Under the pieces are notes generated by a model. It had not been told where the DNA came from. It made no database searches and saw nothing but the letters and a program-made list of their open reading frames with translations. A stretch of 64,000 nt of DNA, taken from contig NZ_LIPT01000002.1 in NCBI RefSeq assembly GCF_001418225.1, positions 310,001 to 374,000 of the forward strand, read 5' to 3'. The translations under genes and the position numbers were made by a program. Within the stretch, counting starts at the first letter, position 1. Every line of letters begins with the position of its first letter. The DNA comes from Pannonibacter indicus. Its GTDB lineage: Bacteria > Pseudomonadota > Alphaproteobacteria > Rhizobiales > Stappiaceae. Shown piece by piece: positions 17,154 through 27,059 of the stretch.

Positions 17154-17248
17154 TATATGCAGTGTAGCGCCAATATCAGGAAGCCAGGCCGCAAGGGCCA
17201 AGCCACCGCAGACCAGACTTCAACCGCACATGCAACAGGTGGCAGGCC

Positions 17249-19459
17249 ATGCATTTCAAGACACTTGCACTGACGACAACGGCGCTTATCGCAGCCTTTC
17301 CGGCACTGGCGCAGGATGAGACCGCGCAGAAGACGTCCACCCTCGACAAGATCGTCATCACTGCGGGGCGTAGTGAAAACGAGGTCAGCACGCTGGCGCA
17401 GTCGGTTGTCGTCATCGACCGCGAGCAGATCGAGGCTGCCAGTTTTGGCTCCACCGATCCGACCGATCTGATCTCCCGCCTTGTTCCGGGCTTTGCTCCG
17501 TCTAACCAGACCATCTCGGGTGCCTCGGAAACCTTCCGTGGCCGCAGCGTGCTGATCATGGTCGATGGCGTGCCGCGCAACACGCCGCTGCGCGATAACT
17601 CCCGCATCCTGTCGATGATCGATCTCAACACGGTCGAGCGCATCGAAGTGGTGAATGGGTCTTCCAGCCTTTATGGCGCGGGCGCAACCGGCGGCACCAT
17701 CAACTTCATCACCAAGCGCGGGGTGGAAGAGGGCATCCGCACCACCATCACCACCCAGGCATCCGCCTACACCCAGGACATCGGCAATTCCATTGCCCCG
17801 TCCGTGAGTGCCAATGTGGAAGGCCGTATCCGCCAGTTCGACTATTTCTTCTCCCTCTCCGGCGACATGACCCGCAAGACCTATGATGGCCGCGGCAACG
17901 AGATGCCCTCTGATGCCATGATCGGGCAGGGTGGCAGTGACCGGACGCGTCAGGGCAACATGTTCACCTCGCTCGGATACGAGAATGAAAGCCGCCGCTT
18001 CGGCCTGTCCTTCGACTGGACCTATCTCGACCAGAAGCCCGACTGGCTGACCAACTACTCCAGCAACCCGATCAGCCCGGACTACACCTCCCCCTATACC
18101 GGCGAGCGCCTGAAGGAAGATTCCAAGTATTTTACTGGAACATTCACCGAGAATGACTTCATCTTCGGCACCTTGAACGTGACCGCATTCTACAATTCCA
18201 TCCGGAAGCAGTCCCTGTTCAACACTCTTTCGACTGCAAACTCGTTCGTCTATGGCGCATCGAATGGGTCCACCGTTGTATCGCCCTACAACCAGACCAT
18301 TCTCAAAAGCGACCGCGCCGGGATCAATGCAACGGTCAACAGTGACCTGGACTTCATCCGTGACGGCGCGAAGATCACCTGGGGTGCCGACTACACTTAC
18401 GATCACACGACGCAGGAGCGCGTGGATGGGGCAGCTGTCATTGCACCGATGACGCAGAACCAGATCGGCGCCTTTGCCCAGCTGGAAGTGCCCGTGACAG
18501 ACCGGTTCACCCTGCAGGGTGGCGCCCGCTTCGACCAGTTCTACCTTGATGTCGAAGACTTCACCCGGCCGTCGGGTATTTTCCTGTACAATGGGTACCG
18601 GGTCCCACTGCGCGAAGTCAGCGTCACCGGCGGCAGCTTCACCTATAATTCTCCGACCTACAACATCGGCGGTGTGTTTGATCTGACCGAGGAAGCCCAG
18701 GCCTTCGCCAATTTCTCGCAAGGTTATTCCCTCGCGGACATTGGCGGTTTCACACGCCGGGCCGGCGCCAATTCCGTTGCCGACATCTGCGCGACATACG
18801 GCTCTATTCTGGCTGCTTATGGTTGCGGAACCGGCGCGCCGAACCTCAACATCAGCTATGCGAACATCGCCCCGGAACCGGCGCTCGTGAACACTTATGA
18901 AGCGGGCTTGCGTGGAGACTGGGGCCGGTTCCGCGGCACCGCCAGCGCCTATATCTCCACTTCGGACAAGGGCACGTCCTTCGACGCCACCACAAACAGC
19001 GTTTCCCAGCAGAAGGAAAAGATCTGGGGCTTTGACCTCACCGCCGAAGCGGATGCCACCGACCGGCTGAAGATCGGCACCGTCTTCGCTTATGTGGAGG
19101 GCAAGTATGACGCCAATGGAAATGGCAAGATTGATGCCGGCGAATACCTGCCGAACAACCGTATCCCCAACACCTACAAGATTAACCTCTATGGTGAAAT
19201 GCGGTTCATGTACGACATCATGGCGCGTGCCGAGGTGGAATACTTGTCCGGCCGCAAGGTGACGAGCCAGCATCTGCCGAATGCGACCCTGCTGCACCTT
19301 GGCATGTCCAAGGACATGGGCAAGTCCGGCAAGCTGTCCTTGGGCGTGCGCAACGTGCTGGACACCTACTATGTCAATCCGGTGGCCAGCGCCGTGCGCG
19401 GCGCGGAAGTGCCGGGCCTTGGCCGTACGGTTGCCCTCACCTACCGCGTGACCTTCTGA
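17249..19459 (+). CDS. TonB-dependent siderophore receptor (IutA-like)
   Basis: A 736-residue outer-membrane receptor. A signal peptide (LALTTTALIAAFPALA) precedes a TonB-box-like DKIVIT. Then comes a plug domain with VLIMVDGVPRN and ERIEVVNGSSSLYGAGATGGTINFITK, and a 22-strand-type barrel ending in the aromatic residue of TYRVTF. Context makes it the ferric-aerobactin-type receptor of this locus. A strong terminator follows. Confidence 0.93.
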   Translation: MHFKTLALTTTALIAAFPALAQDETAQKTSTLDKIVITAGRSENEVSTLAQSVVVIDREQIEAASFGSTDPTDLISRLVPGFAPSNQTISGASETFRGRSVLIMVDGVPRNTPLRDNSRILSMIDLNTVERIEVVNGSSSLYGAGATGGTINFITKRGVEEGIRTTITTQASAYTQDIGNSIAPSVSANVEGRIRQFDYFFSLSGDMTRKTYDGRGNEMPSDAMIGQGGSDRTRQGNMFTSLGYENESRRFGLSFDWTYLDQKPDWLTNYSSNPISPDYTSPYTGERLKEDSKYFTGTFTENDFIFGTLNVTAFYNSIRKQSLFNTLSTANSFVYGASNGSTVVSPYNQTILKSDRAGINATVNSDLDFIRDGAKITWGADYTYDHTTQERVDGAAVIAPMTQNQIGAFAQLEVPVTDRFTLQGGARFDQFYLDVEDFTRPSGIFLYNGYRVPLREVSVTGGSFTYNSPTYNIGGVFDLTEEAQAFANFSQGYSLADIGGFTRRAGANSVADICATYGSILAAYGCGTGAPNLNISYANIAPEPALVNTYEAGLRGDWGRFRGTASAYISTSDKGTSFDATTNSVSQQKEKIWGFDLTAEADATDRLKIGTVFAYVEGKYDANGNGKIDAGEYLPNNRIPNTYKINLYGEMRFMYDIMARAEVEYLSGRKVTSQHLPNATLLHLGMSKDMGKSGKLSLGVRNVLDTYYVNPVASAVRGAEVPGLGRTVALTYRVTF

Positions 19460-19466
19460 TCCTGAG

Positions 19467-19503
19467 GCCTCCCGCAGGCGATTGCGGGAGGCTTGCCTTT
19501 TTT
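19467..19503 (+). terminator. Rho-independent terminator after receptor
   Basis: GCCTCCCGCA (19467-19476) pairs perfectly with TGCGGGAGGC (19483-19492) over a 6-base loop and is followed by TTGCCTTTTTT. It ends the receptor transcript; partial read-through would be needed for the importer gene that starts 18 bases later. Confidence 0.9.
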
Positions 19504-19520
19504 CCGGAAAGACCAGTGCC

Positions 19521-20795
19521 ATGCGGGATGCACCAGCACCCCAAAGCCAGACAGCGCCAGCAGAGAAGAGCCGGATCCGTCTTTATGTGACGCTGGCCGG
19601 GCTCTATCTGGCGCAAGGCATTCCCACCTATCTGATCGCCGCCGCCCTGCCGCCCGTTCTGCGCGAGCAGGGCGTTTCGCGTACGGCCATCGGGCTTTTC
19701 TCGCTGCTGATGCTGCCCTTGGTGGCGAAATTCGCCTGGGCGCCCTTCGTCGACCGGATCCGCCTTTTGCCCATCGGCCACCGGCGCGGCTGGATCGTGC
19801 CGATGCAGCTCGCCTGCTCGGCCGCTCTTTTCGCCATGGCCTTCATCCAGCCCACGGATGTGGTGGGGCTGTTCATCATCTGCATGGTCATTTCCGTTGC
19901 CATGTCGACCCAGGACATCGCCACGGACGGCTATGCCACGCAGAAGCTGACGGAAGCGGACCGGGGCATCGGCAACGCCTGTCAGGGCGGGGCAGTCGCC
20001 TTCGGCGTCGTCATCGGCGGCAGCCTGTCGCTGTTCCTGTTCGAAAAATGGGGCTGGCAGCCGACGCTGCTCTTCGTCGCCGCCCTGTCCCTCATTCCCC
20101 TCGCCATGACCGTGATGATGGAGGAGGACGAGGACAGCGGCCCTTCCCGAACCGGCGAACGCTCCGCTGCTCCCCGGCCCTCGCTCCGCGCCTTCTTCCG
20201 CCGCCCGGAGGCCGTGCAGATCCTCATCGTGGCACTGGTGTTCCGCGCCAGCGAAGGCCTCGTCAAGGCGATGGAAGGGTCTTACCTCGTCGATATCAAG
20301 CTGCCGCTGTCCTGGATCGGTTATCTCTCGGGCGCTTCGGCGGCGACGGCCGGGCTTCTTGGATCCGTGGTGGCCGTGGGCCTGATGCGCTGGCAAGGCA
20401 CCCGCACGGCCCTGATCACCCTTGGCGGCCTCAGGACCATCTGCTTTCTGATGTTCGCCCTGCATGCGCTGGGTCTGTCGGACAGCCTCTATACGGTCAT
20501 CGGTGCGGCCGGGTTCCAGACGCTGATCCGCTATATGGAAATCGTCGTGCTCTATTCGCTGTTCATGTCCGTCGCCTCCAAAGACCAGCCCGGTACGGAT
20601 TTCACCATTCTCGCCTGCGCCCAGCTGGTGGTCTATCTGGCCGGGTCGAGCGCCTCCGGCATGCTGGCGGACAAGCTCGGCTATGGCACTCTCTTCACCC
20701 TGTCCACGGCCCTGTCCTGCCTTGCCGTGCTGCTGACGGCCACACTCCTGCGCCGCAAGCCCGCCCCGCCGATGTTTGAGGAAGTCCGCCCATGA
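19521..20795 (+). CDS. RhtX/FptX-like siderophore MFS importer
   Basis: A membrane transporter of about 424 residues whose N-terminal half has YLAQGIPTYLIAAALPPVLR and LMLPLVAKFAWAPFVDRIR, typical of single-subunit inner-membrane siderophore permeases such as RhtX and FptX. It would carry the ferric siderophore from periplasm to cytoplasm, replacing an ABC importer, none of which is present here. ATG 19521 is chosen because GGAAAGA precedes it and because starts further upstream lie inside the terminator. It overlaps the next gene by four bases. Confidence 0.88.
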   Translation: MRDAPAPQSQTAPAEKSRIRLYVTLAGLYLAQGIPTYLIAAALPPVLREQGVSRTAIGLFSLLMLPLVAKFAWAPFVDRIRLLPIGHRRGWIVPMQLACSAALFAMAFIQPTDVVGLFIICMVISVAMSTQDIATDGYATQKLTEADRGIGNACQGGAVAFGVVIGGSLSLFLFEKWGWQPTLLFVAALSLIPLAMTVMMEEDEDSGPSRTGERSAAPRPSLRAFFRRPEAVQILIVALVFRASEGLVKAMEGSYLVDIKLPLSWIGYLSGASAATAGLLGSVVAVGLMRWQGTRTALITLGGLRTICFLMFALHALGLSDSLYTVIGAAGFQTLIRYMEIVVLYSLFMSVASKDQPGTDFTILACAQLVVYLAGSSASGMLADKLGYGTLFTLSTALSCLAVLLTATLLRRKPAPPMFEEVRP

Positions 20796-21907
20796 ACGGC
20801 CCTGCCCCTCTGATTGCCTTCACCACGCTTCCCAGCGGCGCCCCCGCCGGCCTGCTGGCAACGCTCGTGTCCGAAATGCTCCGCAACGGCATGGACATCA
20901 CCCGTCCCTCCCCGGCCGAAGTGGTGCTGAACCTTGACCCCAACACCGTTGGCCTCAGCGTTCAGGAGGGCGAAGGGCTGCGCATCACGGTGCAGGCAAA
21001 CGGGCTGGTTCCGCTGCACCGGCTGAAGCAATGGCTGATGGAGCACCTCGAAGAGCTGCAGCCCGGCACGACCGCCGCCTTGCGCTGGTCCGACGATGAC
21101 CCGCGCGATGGCGAGGTGGCCCCGCCCTATTTCCACGAACTGACGATGCTGAAGAAGGTGGCGCTCAGCCCTGTCATGCTCCGCCTCACCTTCAAGGTGG
21201 AGGGGATGGAGCGCTTTGGCAGCGACGGGATTCACGTGAAGCTGCTGCTGCCGCCTGAAGGCCGCCCCCCTGTCTGGCCTAAGCTTGCCGCCAATGGCGC
21301 GCTGATCCTGCCTGAAGGGCCGGACGGACTGCACATGCGCTATTACACCCTCAAGGAAACCCGGCGCGAAACGGCAGAGATCGATATCGACGTTGTCCGC
21401 CATGCGGGCGGCGCCGTCTCGGACTGGGCCGAGGCCTGCCGCCAAGGCGATGTGATCGGGCTGCTCGGCCCTTCCGGCTTCCAGGATCCGCCGCTCGCAG
21501 GACCGCTGCTCCTTGCCGCCGACGGCACAGGCGCGCCGGCCGTGGCCCGCATGATCGAGGCGCTGGCGGCGGACATGGAGCGGGAAGGCACCCCCGTTTC
21601 CGGCGGCGGCCATGTGATCCTCGGACTCGGCACGGATGAAGAGGTGCAGGCCTATCTTCCCGCCGCCAAGGTTGCCCGCCTCGGCCTCACGGTACACGGC
21701 CTTGCCCCGGAAGCCTTCGATGCGGATCTGGAACAGTCCATCCGCACGGTCTTTGCCGGCACGAAGCCCGCCTTTGCCTGGTTTGCCGGCGAACAGCAGA
21801 CCGCCCAGCAGCTCCGCCCCCTGTTCCGCAAGGACTTCGGCCTCGGCAAGGGCAGCCAGTATGCGATTGCCTACTGGACGAAGGGCAAGACCGGGATGGA
21901 GCGGTAA
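20792..21907 (+). CDS. Siderophore-interacting FAD protein with DUF2218 domain
   Basis: A 371-residue two-part protein. The N-terminal ~95 residues look like DUF2218. The rest is a SIP/ViuB-type ferredoxin-NADP reductase fold with the FAD motif RYYTLKE (about 187-193) and a nucleotide region LLLAADGTGAPA. These proteins reduce the ferric siderophore in the cytoplasm to release iron. The DUF2218 fusion is known in this family. It is translationally coupled to the importer. Confidence 0.9.
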   Translation: MNGPAPLIAFTTLPSGAPAGLLATLVSEMLRNGMDITRPSPAEVVLNLDPNTVGLSVQEGEGLRITVQANGLVPLHRLKQWLMEHLEELQPGTTAALRWSDDDPRDGEVAPPYFHELTMLKKVALSPVMLRLTFKVEGMERFGSDGIHVKLLLPPEGRPPVWPKLAANGALILPEGPDGLHMRYYTLKETRRETAEIDIDVVRHAGGAVSDWAEACRQGDVIGLLGPSGFQDPPLAGPLLLAADGTGAPAVARMIEALAADMEREGTPVSGGGHVILGLGTDEEVQAYLPAAKVARLGLTVHGLAPEAFDADLEQSIRTVFAGTKPAFAWFAGEQQTAQQLRPLFRKDFGLGKGSQYAIAYWTKGKTGMER

Positions 21908-21946
21908 GCTCAGGCGGGGACGGCGACGAGCCGCATTTTCTTTCTG

Positions 21947-22093
21947 CCTCTCCGCGGTCATCCCGGACGCAGCGAAGCGGAGATCCGGGACCGGAGAGCC
22001 AGAGCCTTTCGGTCAAAACGCGTTGAAACAGCATCCACCCCGGCTCACCGGTCCCGGATCGCGCAGGGCGCGTCCGGGATGACGATGGAGAGG
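21947..22093. repeat. Inverted pair of intergenic repeat elements
   Basis: Two arms of about 47 bases face each other around a 50-base spacer. The left arm (21947-21993) contains TCATCCCGGACG...ATCCGGGACCGG. The reverse complement of the right arm (22047-22093) contains TCATCCCGGACG...ATCCGGGACCGG as well, and both have CTCTCC outside. Each arm can also fold on itself. This is a mosaic palindromic intergenic element of the kind common in rhizobial genomes. Confidence 0.75.
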
Positions 22094-22104
22094 GTTTTCT
22101 TCAG

Positions 22105-22138
22105 CCCCGGCGGATGCAGCATCCGCCGGGGTTTTGTT
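22105..22138 (+). terminator. Terminator of the siderophore importer operon
   Basis: CCCCGGCGGATG (22105-22116) and CATCCGCCGGGG (22120-22131) form a perfect 12-bp stem with a 3-base loop, followed by TTTTGTT. Confidence 0.9.
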
Positions 22139-22162
22139 ACGCTTGGCCGTTTCAGCCCTGTC

Positions 22163-23125
22163 TCACTCCAGCCCGTCGAACAGCGCCGTGGAGAGATAGC
22201 GCTCGGCAAAGGACGGGATGATGACGACGATGGTCTTGCCGGTCATGCCGTCACGCTGGCCGACCTTTATGGCCGCCGTCAGCGCCGCGCCGGAGGAAAT
22301 GCCGACCGGCACGCCCTCGGTGCGGGCAACCTCACGGGCCATGGCGAAGGCCTCGTCATTGGTCACCTTGACGATTTCGTCAAAGACCGAGGTGTCCAGC
22401 ACACCCGGCACGAAACCGGCGCCAATGCCCTGGATCTTGTGCGGGCCGGGGCTGCCGCCGGACAGGACCGGGCTGTCGGCCGGCTCCACCGCCACCACAT
22501 GCAGGTCCGGCTTGCGGCTCTTCAGCACCTGCGACACGCCGGTGATGGTGCCGCCCGTGCCGATGCCGGAGACGAACACATCCACCTTGCCGTCCGTGTC
22601 GTTCCAGATCTCCTCCGCCGTGGTGCGGCGGTGGATCTCCGGGTTGGCCGGGTTCTCGAACTGCTGCGGCATCACCGCGCCAGGGATCTCGCTGACCAGC
22701 TCCTGAGCGCGGGCGATGGCACCCTTCATGCCCTTCGGCCCTTCCGTCAGCTCCAGCTCGGCGCCGAGGATCTTGAACATCTTGCGCCGCTCAATGGACA
22801 TGGTCTCCGGCATGACGAGGATCAGCCGGTAGCCCTTGGCGGCGGCCACGAAGGCCAGCGCAATGCCGGTGTTGCCGGAGGTCGGCTCCACCAGCGTGGT
22901 CTTGCCCGGCTGGATCTGGCCGGCAGCTTCCATTGCCTCGACCATGGCAACGCCGATGCGGTCCTTGACGCTGGAAATCGGGTTGAAGAACTCCAGCTTG
23001 CCCAGCAGAGTGGCCTTCACCCCGTGCTTTTCCGCAAGGCGGTCCAGCCGCACGAGCGGCGTGTCGCCGATGGTTTCGGTGATCGAGCTGTAAATCCGGC
23101 CGCGGCCCGGCTTCCTGTCGGTCAT
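22163..23125 (-). CDS. cysK: Cysteine synthase A
   Basis: O-acetylserine sulfhydrylase, 320 residues, a PLP enzyme making cysteine from O-acetylserine and sulfide. PLP lysine lies in [10 protein letters not shown] (about K54), the substrate loop is EPTSGNTG, the phosphate-binding loop is [10 protein letters not shown], and there is a conserved GISSGAA near the C-terminus. ATG 23125 is chosen for GGGAG six bases upstream; the frame extends to 23167. It converges on the siderophore operon. Confidence 0.96.
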   Translation of the reverse strand: MTDRKPGRGRIYSSITETIGDTPLVRLDRLAEKHGVKATLLGKLEFFNPISSVKDRIGVAMVEAMEAAGQIQPGKTTLVEPTSGNTGIALAFVAAAKGYRLILVMPETMSIERRKMFKILGAELELTEGPKGMKGAIARAQELVSEIPGAVMPQQFENPANPEIHRRTTAEEIWNDTDGKVDVFVSGIGTGGTITGVSQVLKSRKPDLHVVAVEPADSPVLSGGSPGPHKIQGIGAGFVPGVLDTSVFDEIVKVTNDEAFAMAREVARTEGVPVGISSGAALTAAIKVGQRDGMTGKTIVVIIPSFAERYLSTALFDGLE

Positions 23126-23323
23126 TCTCATCTCCCGTCCTGGCCCCGGCACCATGATGCGGGGCACCTGTTCTTCTGTCGGAATTCTGAACCCTAACCT
23201 AGGAACAATTCCCGCCGGAATCGAGTGCTCTCATGCTCAAAAGCCTGAGGAATAAGGAAAGTCCTGCCTCGGCGGCCTGTTTACGCGGAAAGACCAGTCC
23301 AGCTGCCGGTAGGGCAAACCCAA

Positions 23324-23785
23324 TCACCCCACCCCAGTCGACCCAAACCCGCCAGCGCCGCGCTGGGTGGCGTCGAGGGTGGTGACTTCGGTCAGGGTGG
23401 CTTGCATCGCAGGGGCGATGATCATCTGGGCGATGCGCAGGCCGCGGGTGATGGTGAAGGGCTCGCCGCCGTGGTTGATCAGGATGACCTTCACCTCGCC
23501 GCGATAATCCGCATCCACCGTGCCGGGGGAGTTGAGAACCGTGATGCCGTTCTTGGCGGCAAGGCCGGAGCGGGGGCGGACCTGGCCTTCGAAGCCGCGC
23601 GGGATGGCCATGGCAAGGCCGGTCGGCACCATCGCCCTCTTGCCCGGCTGCAGCACCAGATCTTCGCTCACGGCTGCCATCAGATCAAACCCGGCCGCAT
23701 CGGCGCTCTGATAGGCGGGCAGCGGCAGGTCTGCGCCATGCTCAAGGCGCAGCAGTTCAACGGTGACGGAAGCAGGAACGGGCAT
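23324..23785 (-). CDS. dut: dUTP diphosphatase
   Basis: A 153-residue trimeric dUTPase hydrolysing dUTP to dUMP. The conserved motifs are visible in order: [41 protein letters not shown] and the C-terminal [10 protein letters not shown] that closes the active site. The start at 23785 has AAGGAG upstream; the frame runs to 23845. Confidence 0.96.
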   Translation of the reverse strand: MPVPASVTVELLRLEHGADLPLPAYQSADAAGFDLMAAVSEDLVLQPGKRAMVPTGLAMAIPRGFEGQVRPRSGLAAKNGITVLNSPGTVDADYRGEVKVILINHGGEPFTITRGLRIAQMIIAPAMQATLTEVTTLDATQRGAGGFGSTGVG

Positions 23786-24014
23786 GGCAATTCTCCTTGA
23801 AGGAAATACGGCCCTCTTGCTGTCAGCATTGGCGGCCCAGCGCAAGCCTTGCGGCCTGCGGTCAACAGGTCATGCGGCGGGGCGCCGGACGGGGGCATGG
23901 CTTCTGTTTCCCCTGCGTGAACGATCCGTCGCATTTGCGCCTCTTTATTCACGCCGGAAACATTCCTACTCTCAGACCCAAGATCGACACCCCTGTGTCC
24001 TTTGGAGGGATCAC

Positions 24015-24803
24015 ATGTCTGCCACAGGATTTGAACCGCTTTTTCTGGCCCATGGCTCGCCCATGCTGGCGATTGCGGACAGCGCCGCGCACCGGTTTCT
24101 GAAGGCGCTTGGGCCCAGCCTGCCGCGCCCGCGTGCCATCGTCGTGCTGTCGCCCCACTGGGAAACGGAGGGCCTTCGGGTTTCCGCCCCCGGCCCGCTG
24201 CGCACCATCCATGATTTCGGCGGCTTTCCGCGTGCCCTGTTCGAGATCCAGTATCCGGCCAGCGCGCCGGAAGATGTAACGGGCGAGGTGATGGACAAGC
24301 TGAATGCCGCAGGCATCGAGGCGCAGATCGACCCCACATGGGGGCTGGATCACGGCGCCTGGGTGCCGCTCTCTCTCGCCTATCCGCAGGCGGACATTCC
24401 GGTCGTCGCCCTCTCCCTGCCGCTGAGCTACGGCCCGCAGGAACTCCTGGAGCTGGGCGCGGCGCTGAGCGGGCTGCAGGACAGCGGCGTACTGATCATC
24501 GCCACCGGCAGCACCACCCACAACCTGCGCCAGATCTTGCCGCAGGGCAGCCCCGCGCCTGACTGGGCCACGGCCTTTGATGCCTGGCTGGATGAAGGGC
24601 TTCTGAGCGGTGAGGTGGAACGGATTACGGATCTGGGCACCGCCCCCGGCTTCCGGATGGCGCATCCGAGGGAAGAGCACCTTCTGCCCGTATTCTTCGC
24701 GCTTGGTGCTGGCGGCAAGGGCGCCAAAGGCGAGCTGCTTCACCGCACCTACGAATACGGCACCCTGTCCATGTCCTACTACCGGTTCGGAAAAGCGGCG
24801 TAA
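24015..24803 (+). CDS. LigB-type extradiol dioxygenase (YgiD/DODA family)
   Basis: A 262-residue single-subunit protein of the class III extradiol ring-cleavage dioxygenase family, similar in layout to E. coli YgiD (4,5-DOPA dioxygenase). The probable metal histidines are in FLAHGSP, VLSPHWE and GLDHGAW, with ATGSTTHNL later. The physiological substrate is unknown. ATG 24015 has GGAGGG upstream; the longer open frame to 23763 overlaps dut in the opposite sense and has no such signal. Confidence 0.88.
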   Translation: MSATGFEPLFLAHGSPMLAIADSAAHRFLKALGPSLPRPRAIVVLSPHWETEGLRVSAPGPLRTIHDFGGFPRALFEIQYPASAPEDVTGEVMDKLNAAGIEAQIDPTWGLDHGAWVPLSLAYPQADIPVVALSLPLSYGPQELLELGAALSGLQDSGVLIIATGSTTHNLRQILPQGSPAPDWATAFDAWLDEGLLSGEVERITDLGTAPGFRMAHPREEHLLPVFFALGAGGKGAKGELLHRTYEYGTLSMSYYRFGKAA

Positions 24804-24906
24804 GGTGATGCGGTATTTGCCCTGAAAGGGTGATGGGCTTTTCCCGCCTTGTGCCGGGAAGACAAGAAGTTTCAGAGTCTTACTTCTCGTACTGAGGCCT
24901 CTCATT

Positions 24907-24935
24907 TCCCCTCCCCCTTGAGGGGGGAGAGGGGC
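24907..24935. repeat. Intergenic GC hairpin
   Basis: CCCCTCCCCCTTGAGGGGGG and the bases after it form a tight stem between the dioxygenase and pyrF 3' ends. The stem is strong but there is no T-run in either direction, so it is recorded as a hairpin repeat and not as a clear terminator. Confidence 0.45.
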
Positions 24936-25005
24936 ACAGCGGCCATTTGGGTTGCCTTCCCTCCGTGCTTGCAGCCCGGTTCAAGGGATCGGGGTCAGAC
25001 CCGCC

Positions 25006-25734
25006 TCACAGTGCCGCTTCGATTTCCGCGGCGATGGCCTCTGCGGCGCTGCGGGGGTCGGCGGCGCGGCTGATGGGACGGCCGATGACGAGGTAGTCGG
25101 ACCCGGCGCGGATGGCATCGCCCGGCGTCATCACGCGCTTCTGGTCGCCCCTGTCGCTGCCGGCAGGCCGCACGCCCGGCGTCACCACCACAAGCTCGCC
25201 GCCCACAGCCTTGCGCACAAGGCCCGCTTCCAGCGGCGAGCAGACGATGCCGCCCATGCCGGCCGCCCGCGCATCCCCGGCGCGCGCCTCGACTAGGCCC
25301 GCCACCGGCCCGCGATACCCGGCTGCGACCAGATCCTCCTCGTCCATGGAGGTCAGAACCGTGACGCCGAGCAGGCAGAGGTTCTTGGCATCCGTTTCCT
25401 GCAAGGCGGCAACGGCGGCGCGCATGGTCTTGGGGTAGGCATGCAGCGTGACGAAGCGCACGCCCATGCGGGCAATGTTGCGCACGGCGCTTGCGATGGT
25501 GTTGTCGATGTCGAGCAGCTTCACGTCGAGAAACACCTCGATGCCCTCGCCCGCCAGCTCTTCGGCAAGTTTCAGCCCGCCTGCGAACTGCAGCTCCATG
25601 CCGATCTTGTAGACCCCGACGGCGCCCTTCGTCGCCGCAATCAGCGCCCGCGCTTCCTCAACCGTGGGCACATCCAGCGGCAGCATCAGGCGGTGAGTGG
25701 CGGACTTGGGGGCAAAGCGGCTGGAGGCGGCCAT
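25006..25734 (-). CDS. pyrF: Orotidine 5'-phosphate decarboxylase
   Basis: A 242-residue TIM barrel that makes UMP from OMP. The catalytic Asp-Lys-Asp-Asp-like array is visible in FLDVKLLDIDNT, followed by VTPGVRP and the C-terminal IGRPIS phosphate site. AAGGA precedes the ATG. It is divergent from hisB. Confidence 0.96.
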   Translation of the reverse strand: MAASSRFAPKSATHRLMLPLDVPTVEEARALIAATKGAVGVYKIGMELQFAGGLKLAEELAGEGIEVFLDVKLLDIDNTIASAVRNIARMGVRFVTLHAYPKTMRAAVAALQETDAKNLCLLGVTVLTSMDEEDLVAAGYRGPVAGLVEARAGDARAAGMGGIVCSPLEAGLVRKAVGGELVVVTPGVRPAGSDRGDQKRVMTPGDAIRAGSDYLVIGRPISRAADPRSAAEAIAAEIEAAL

Positions 25735-25946
25735 CCGGGTTTCCTTTCATGGTGGCGTGAGGCGTTGCCGCTTCCTAGCAGGCCCGTTGCAGCAACGCCA
25801 GAACCGCACGTTTCCCCGGCCTCCATGATCTGGCAAAGAAGTCTCTGGCCAGATTGCCCATTTGTGTTTCAATGCGTGGCACCGCCTGCTAAAACGGCGC
25901 GGTTTCGCCAGGCAGGTAGTAAGGCTGGCCGATGGAAGGATGACAG

Positions 25947-26540
25947 ATGCGCACAGCGGCAATCTCGCGCAACACCAAGGAAACCCGCATTGACGTCGAG
26001 ATCAATCTCGACGGCACCGGCGCCTATGACGTGGCGACGGGGGCCGGCTTCTTCGACCATATGCTGGAACAGCTTGCGCGCCATTCGCTGATCGACATCA
26101 AGGTGCGCGCCGAGGGCGACACTCACATCGACTTCCACCACACGGTGGAGGACACCGGCATCGCGCTGGGGCAGGCCCTGTCGCAGGCGCTGGGGTCCAT
26201 GTCCGGCATCACCCGCTATGCAGACACACATCTGGCCATGGACGAGGCGCTGACGCGCTGCGCACTGGATGTGTCCGGCCGGCCCTTCCTCGTCTGGCAG
26301 GTGGAGTTCCCCCGCGACAAGGTGGGCGAGTTCGACACCGAACTGTTCGAGGAATTCTTCCGCGCCTTCGCCATGAATGCGGGCATCACCCTGCATGTCG
26401 CCAATATTTATGGCAGCAACTGCCACCATATCGCGGAAACCTGTTTCAAGGCCGTAGCGCGTTCGCTGCGCAAGGCCATCGAGATCGACCCGCGCCAGGC
26501 GGGCCGCGTGCCCACCACCAAGGGCCAGCTGGGTGGCTGA
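25947..26540 (+). CDS. hisB: Imidazoleglycerol-phosphate dehydratase
   Basis: The 197-residue monofunctional HisB catalyses the sixth step of histidine synthesis. Manganese-binding histidine clusters are visible in [21 protein letters not shown], and [15 protein letters not shown] precedes the ATG. It heads the hisB-DUF2628-hisH-hisA cluster. Confidence 0.97.
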   Translation: MRTAAISRNTKETRIDVEINLDGTGAYDVATGAGFFDHMLEQLARHSLIDIKVRAEGDTHIDFHHTVEDTGIALGQALSQALGSMSGITRYADTHLAMDEALTRCALDVSGRPFLVWQVEFPRDKVGEFDTELFEEFFRAFAMNAGITLHVANIYGSNCHHIAETCFKAVARSLRKAIEIDPRQAGRVPTTKGQLGG

Positions 26541-26552
26541 GGAGGCAGGGCA

Positions 26553-27059
26553 ATGAGCACATATATGGTGATGCTGCCGCCGGAGGCGGAGGGGCGTGAA
26601 TTGACGCCCGCCATGGCGCAAAGGGCGGTTTTCGTGCGCGACGGTTTCTCCACCCCGGCGCTGGTCTTTACCGGCATCTGGATGCTGCTGCACCGGCTGT
26701 GGCTGCCGTTTCTGGCCTATCTCACCATCTCGCTGGTGCTGGAGCTGATTGCGCAGAATTTCAGCCAGTCGATCCCCGGCGTTCTGGCCTTCCTGACCGG
26801 CATTCTCATCGGCCTTGAAAGCGGCAACCTGCGGCGCTGGTCGCTGGAGCGCAGGGGCTGGATCTTCGCCGGTGTTGTCACGGGGCAGGGCAGAGAAGAG
26901 GCTGAGCTGCGCTTCTTCAACGCCTACCGCCCGGCCCTGCGCCCGGTGGACACGCCGGCCGCCCCGCAGCCGCAGGGCTTCGTGCCGCGCTTTGGCCGCG
27001 AGCAGGTGATTGGCCTGACGCTGTCCGGCTCCAGTTTTGCAGGAGAAGGTGCAAGATGA
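26553..27059 (+). CDS. DUF2628 membrane protein in his operon
   Basis: A 168-residue protein with two to three membrane segments (about residues 38-62 and 68-92) and a soluble C-terminus. It matches the DUF2628 family, which sits between hisB and hisH in many rhizobia. Function unknown. It is 12 bases after hisB and overlaps hisH by four bases, so it is certainly co-translated with the histidine enzymes. Confidence 0.85.
   Translation: MSTYMVMLPPEAEGRELTPAMAQRAVFVRDGFSTPALVFTGIWMLLHRLWLPFLAYLTISLVLELIAQNFSQSIPGVLAFLTGILIGLESGNLRRWSLERRGWIFAGVVTGQGREEAELRFFNAYRPALRPVDTPAAPQPQGFVPRFGREQVIGLTLSGSSFAGEGAR

Noticed and set aside
17009-19522. An 837-codon minus-strand open frame covering the receptor gene
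   Set aside because: The plus strand encodes a full TonB-dependent receptor with signal peptide and plug motifs. The antisense frame has no recognisable domain and arises from high GC at third positions.
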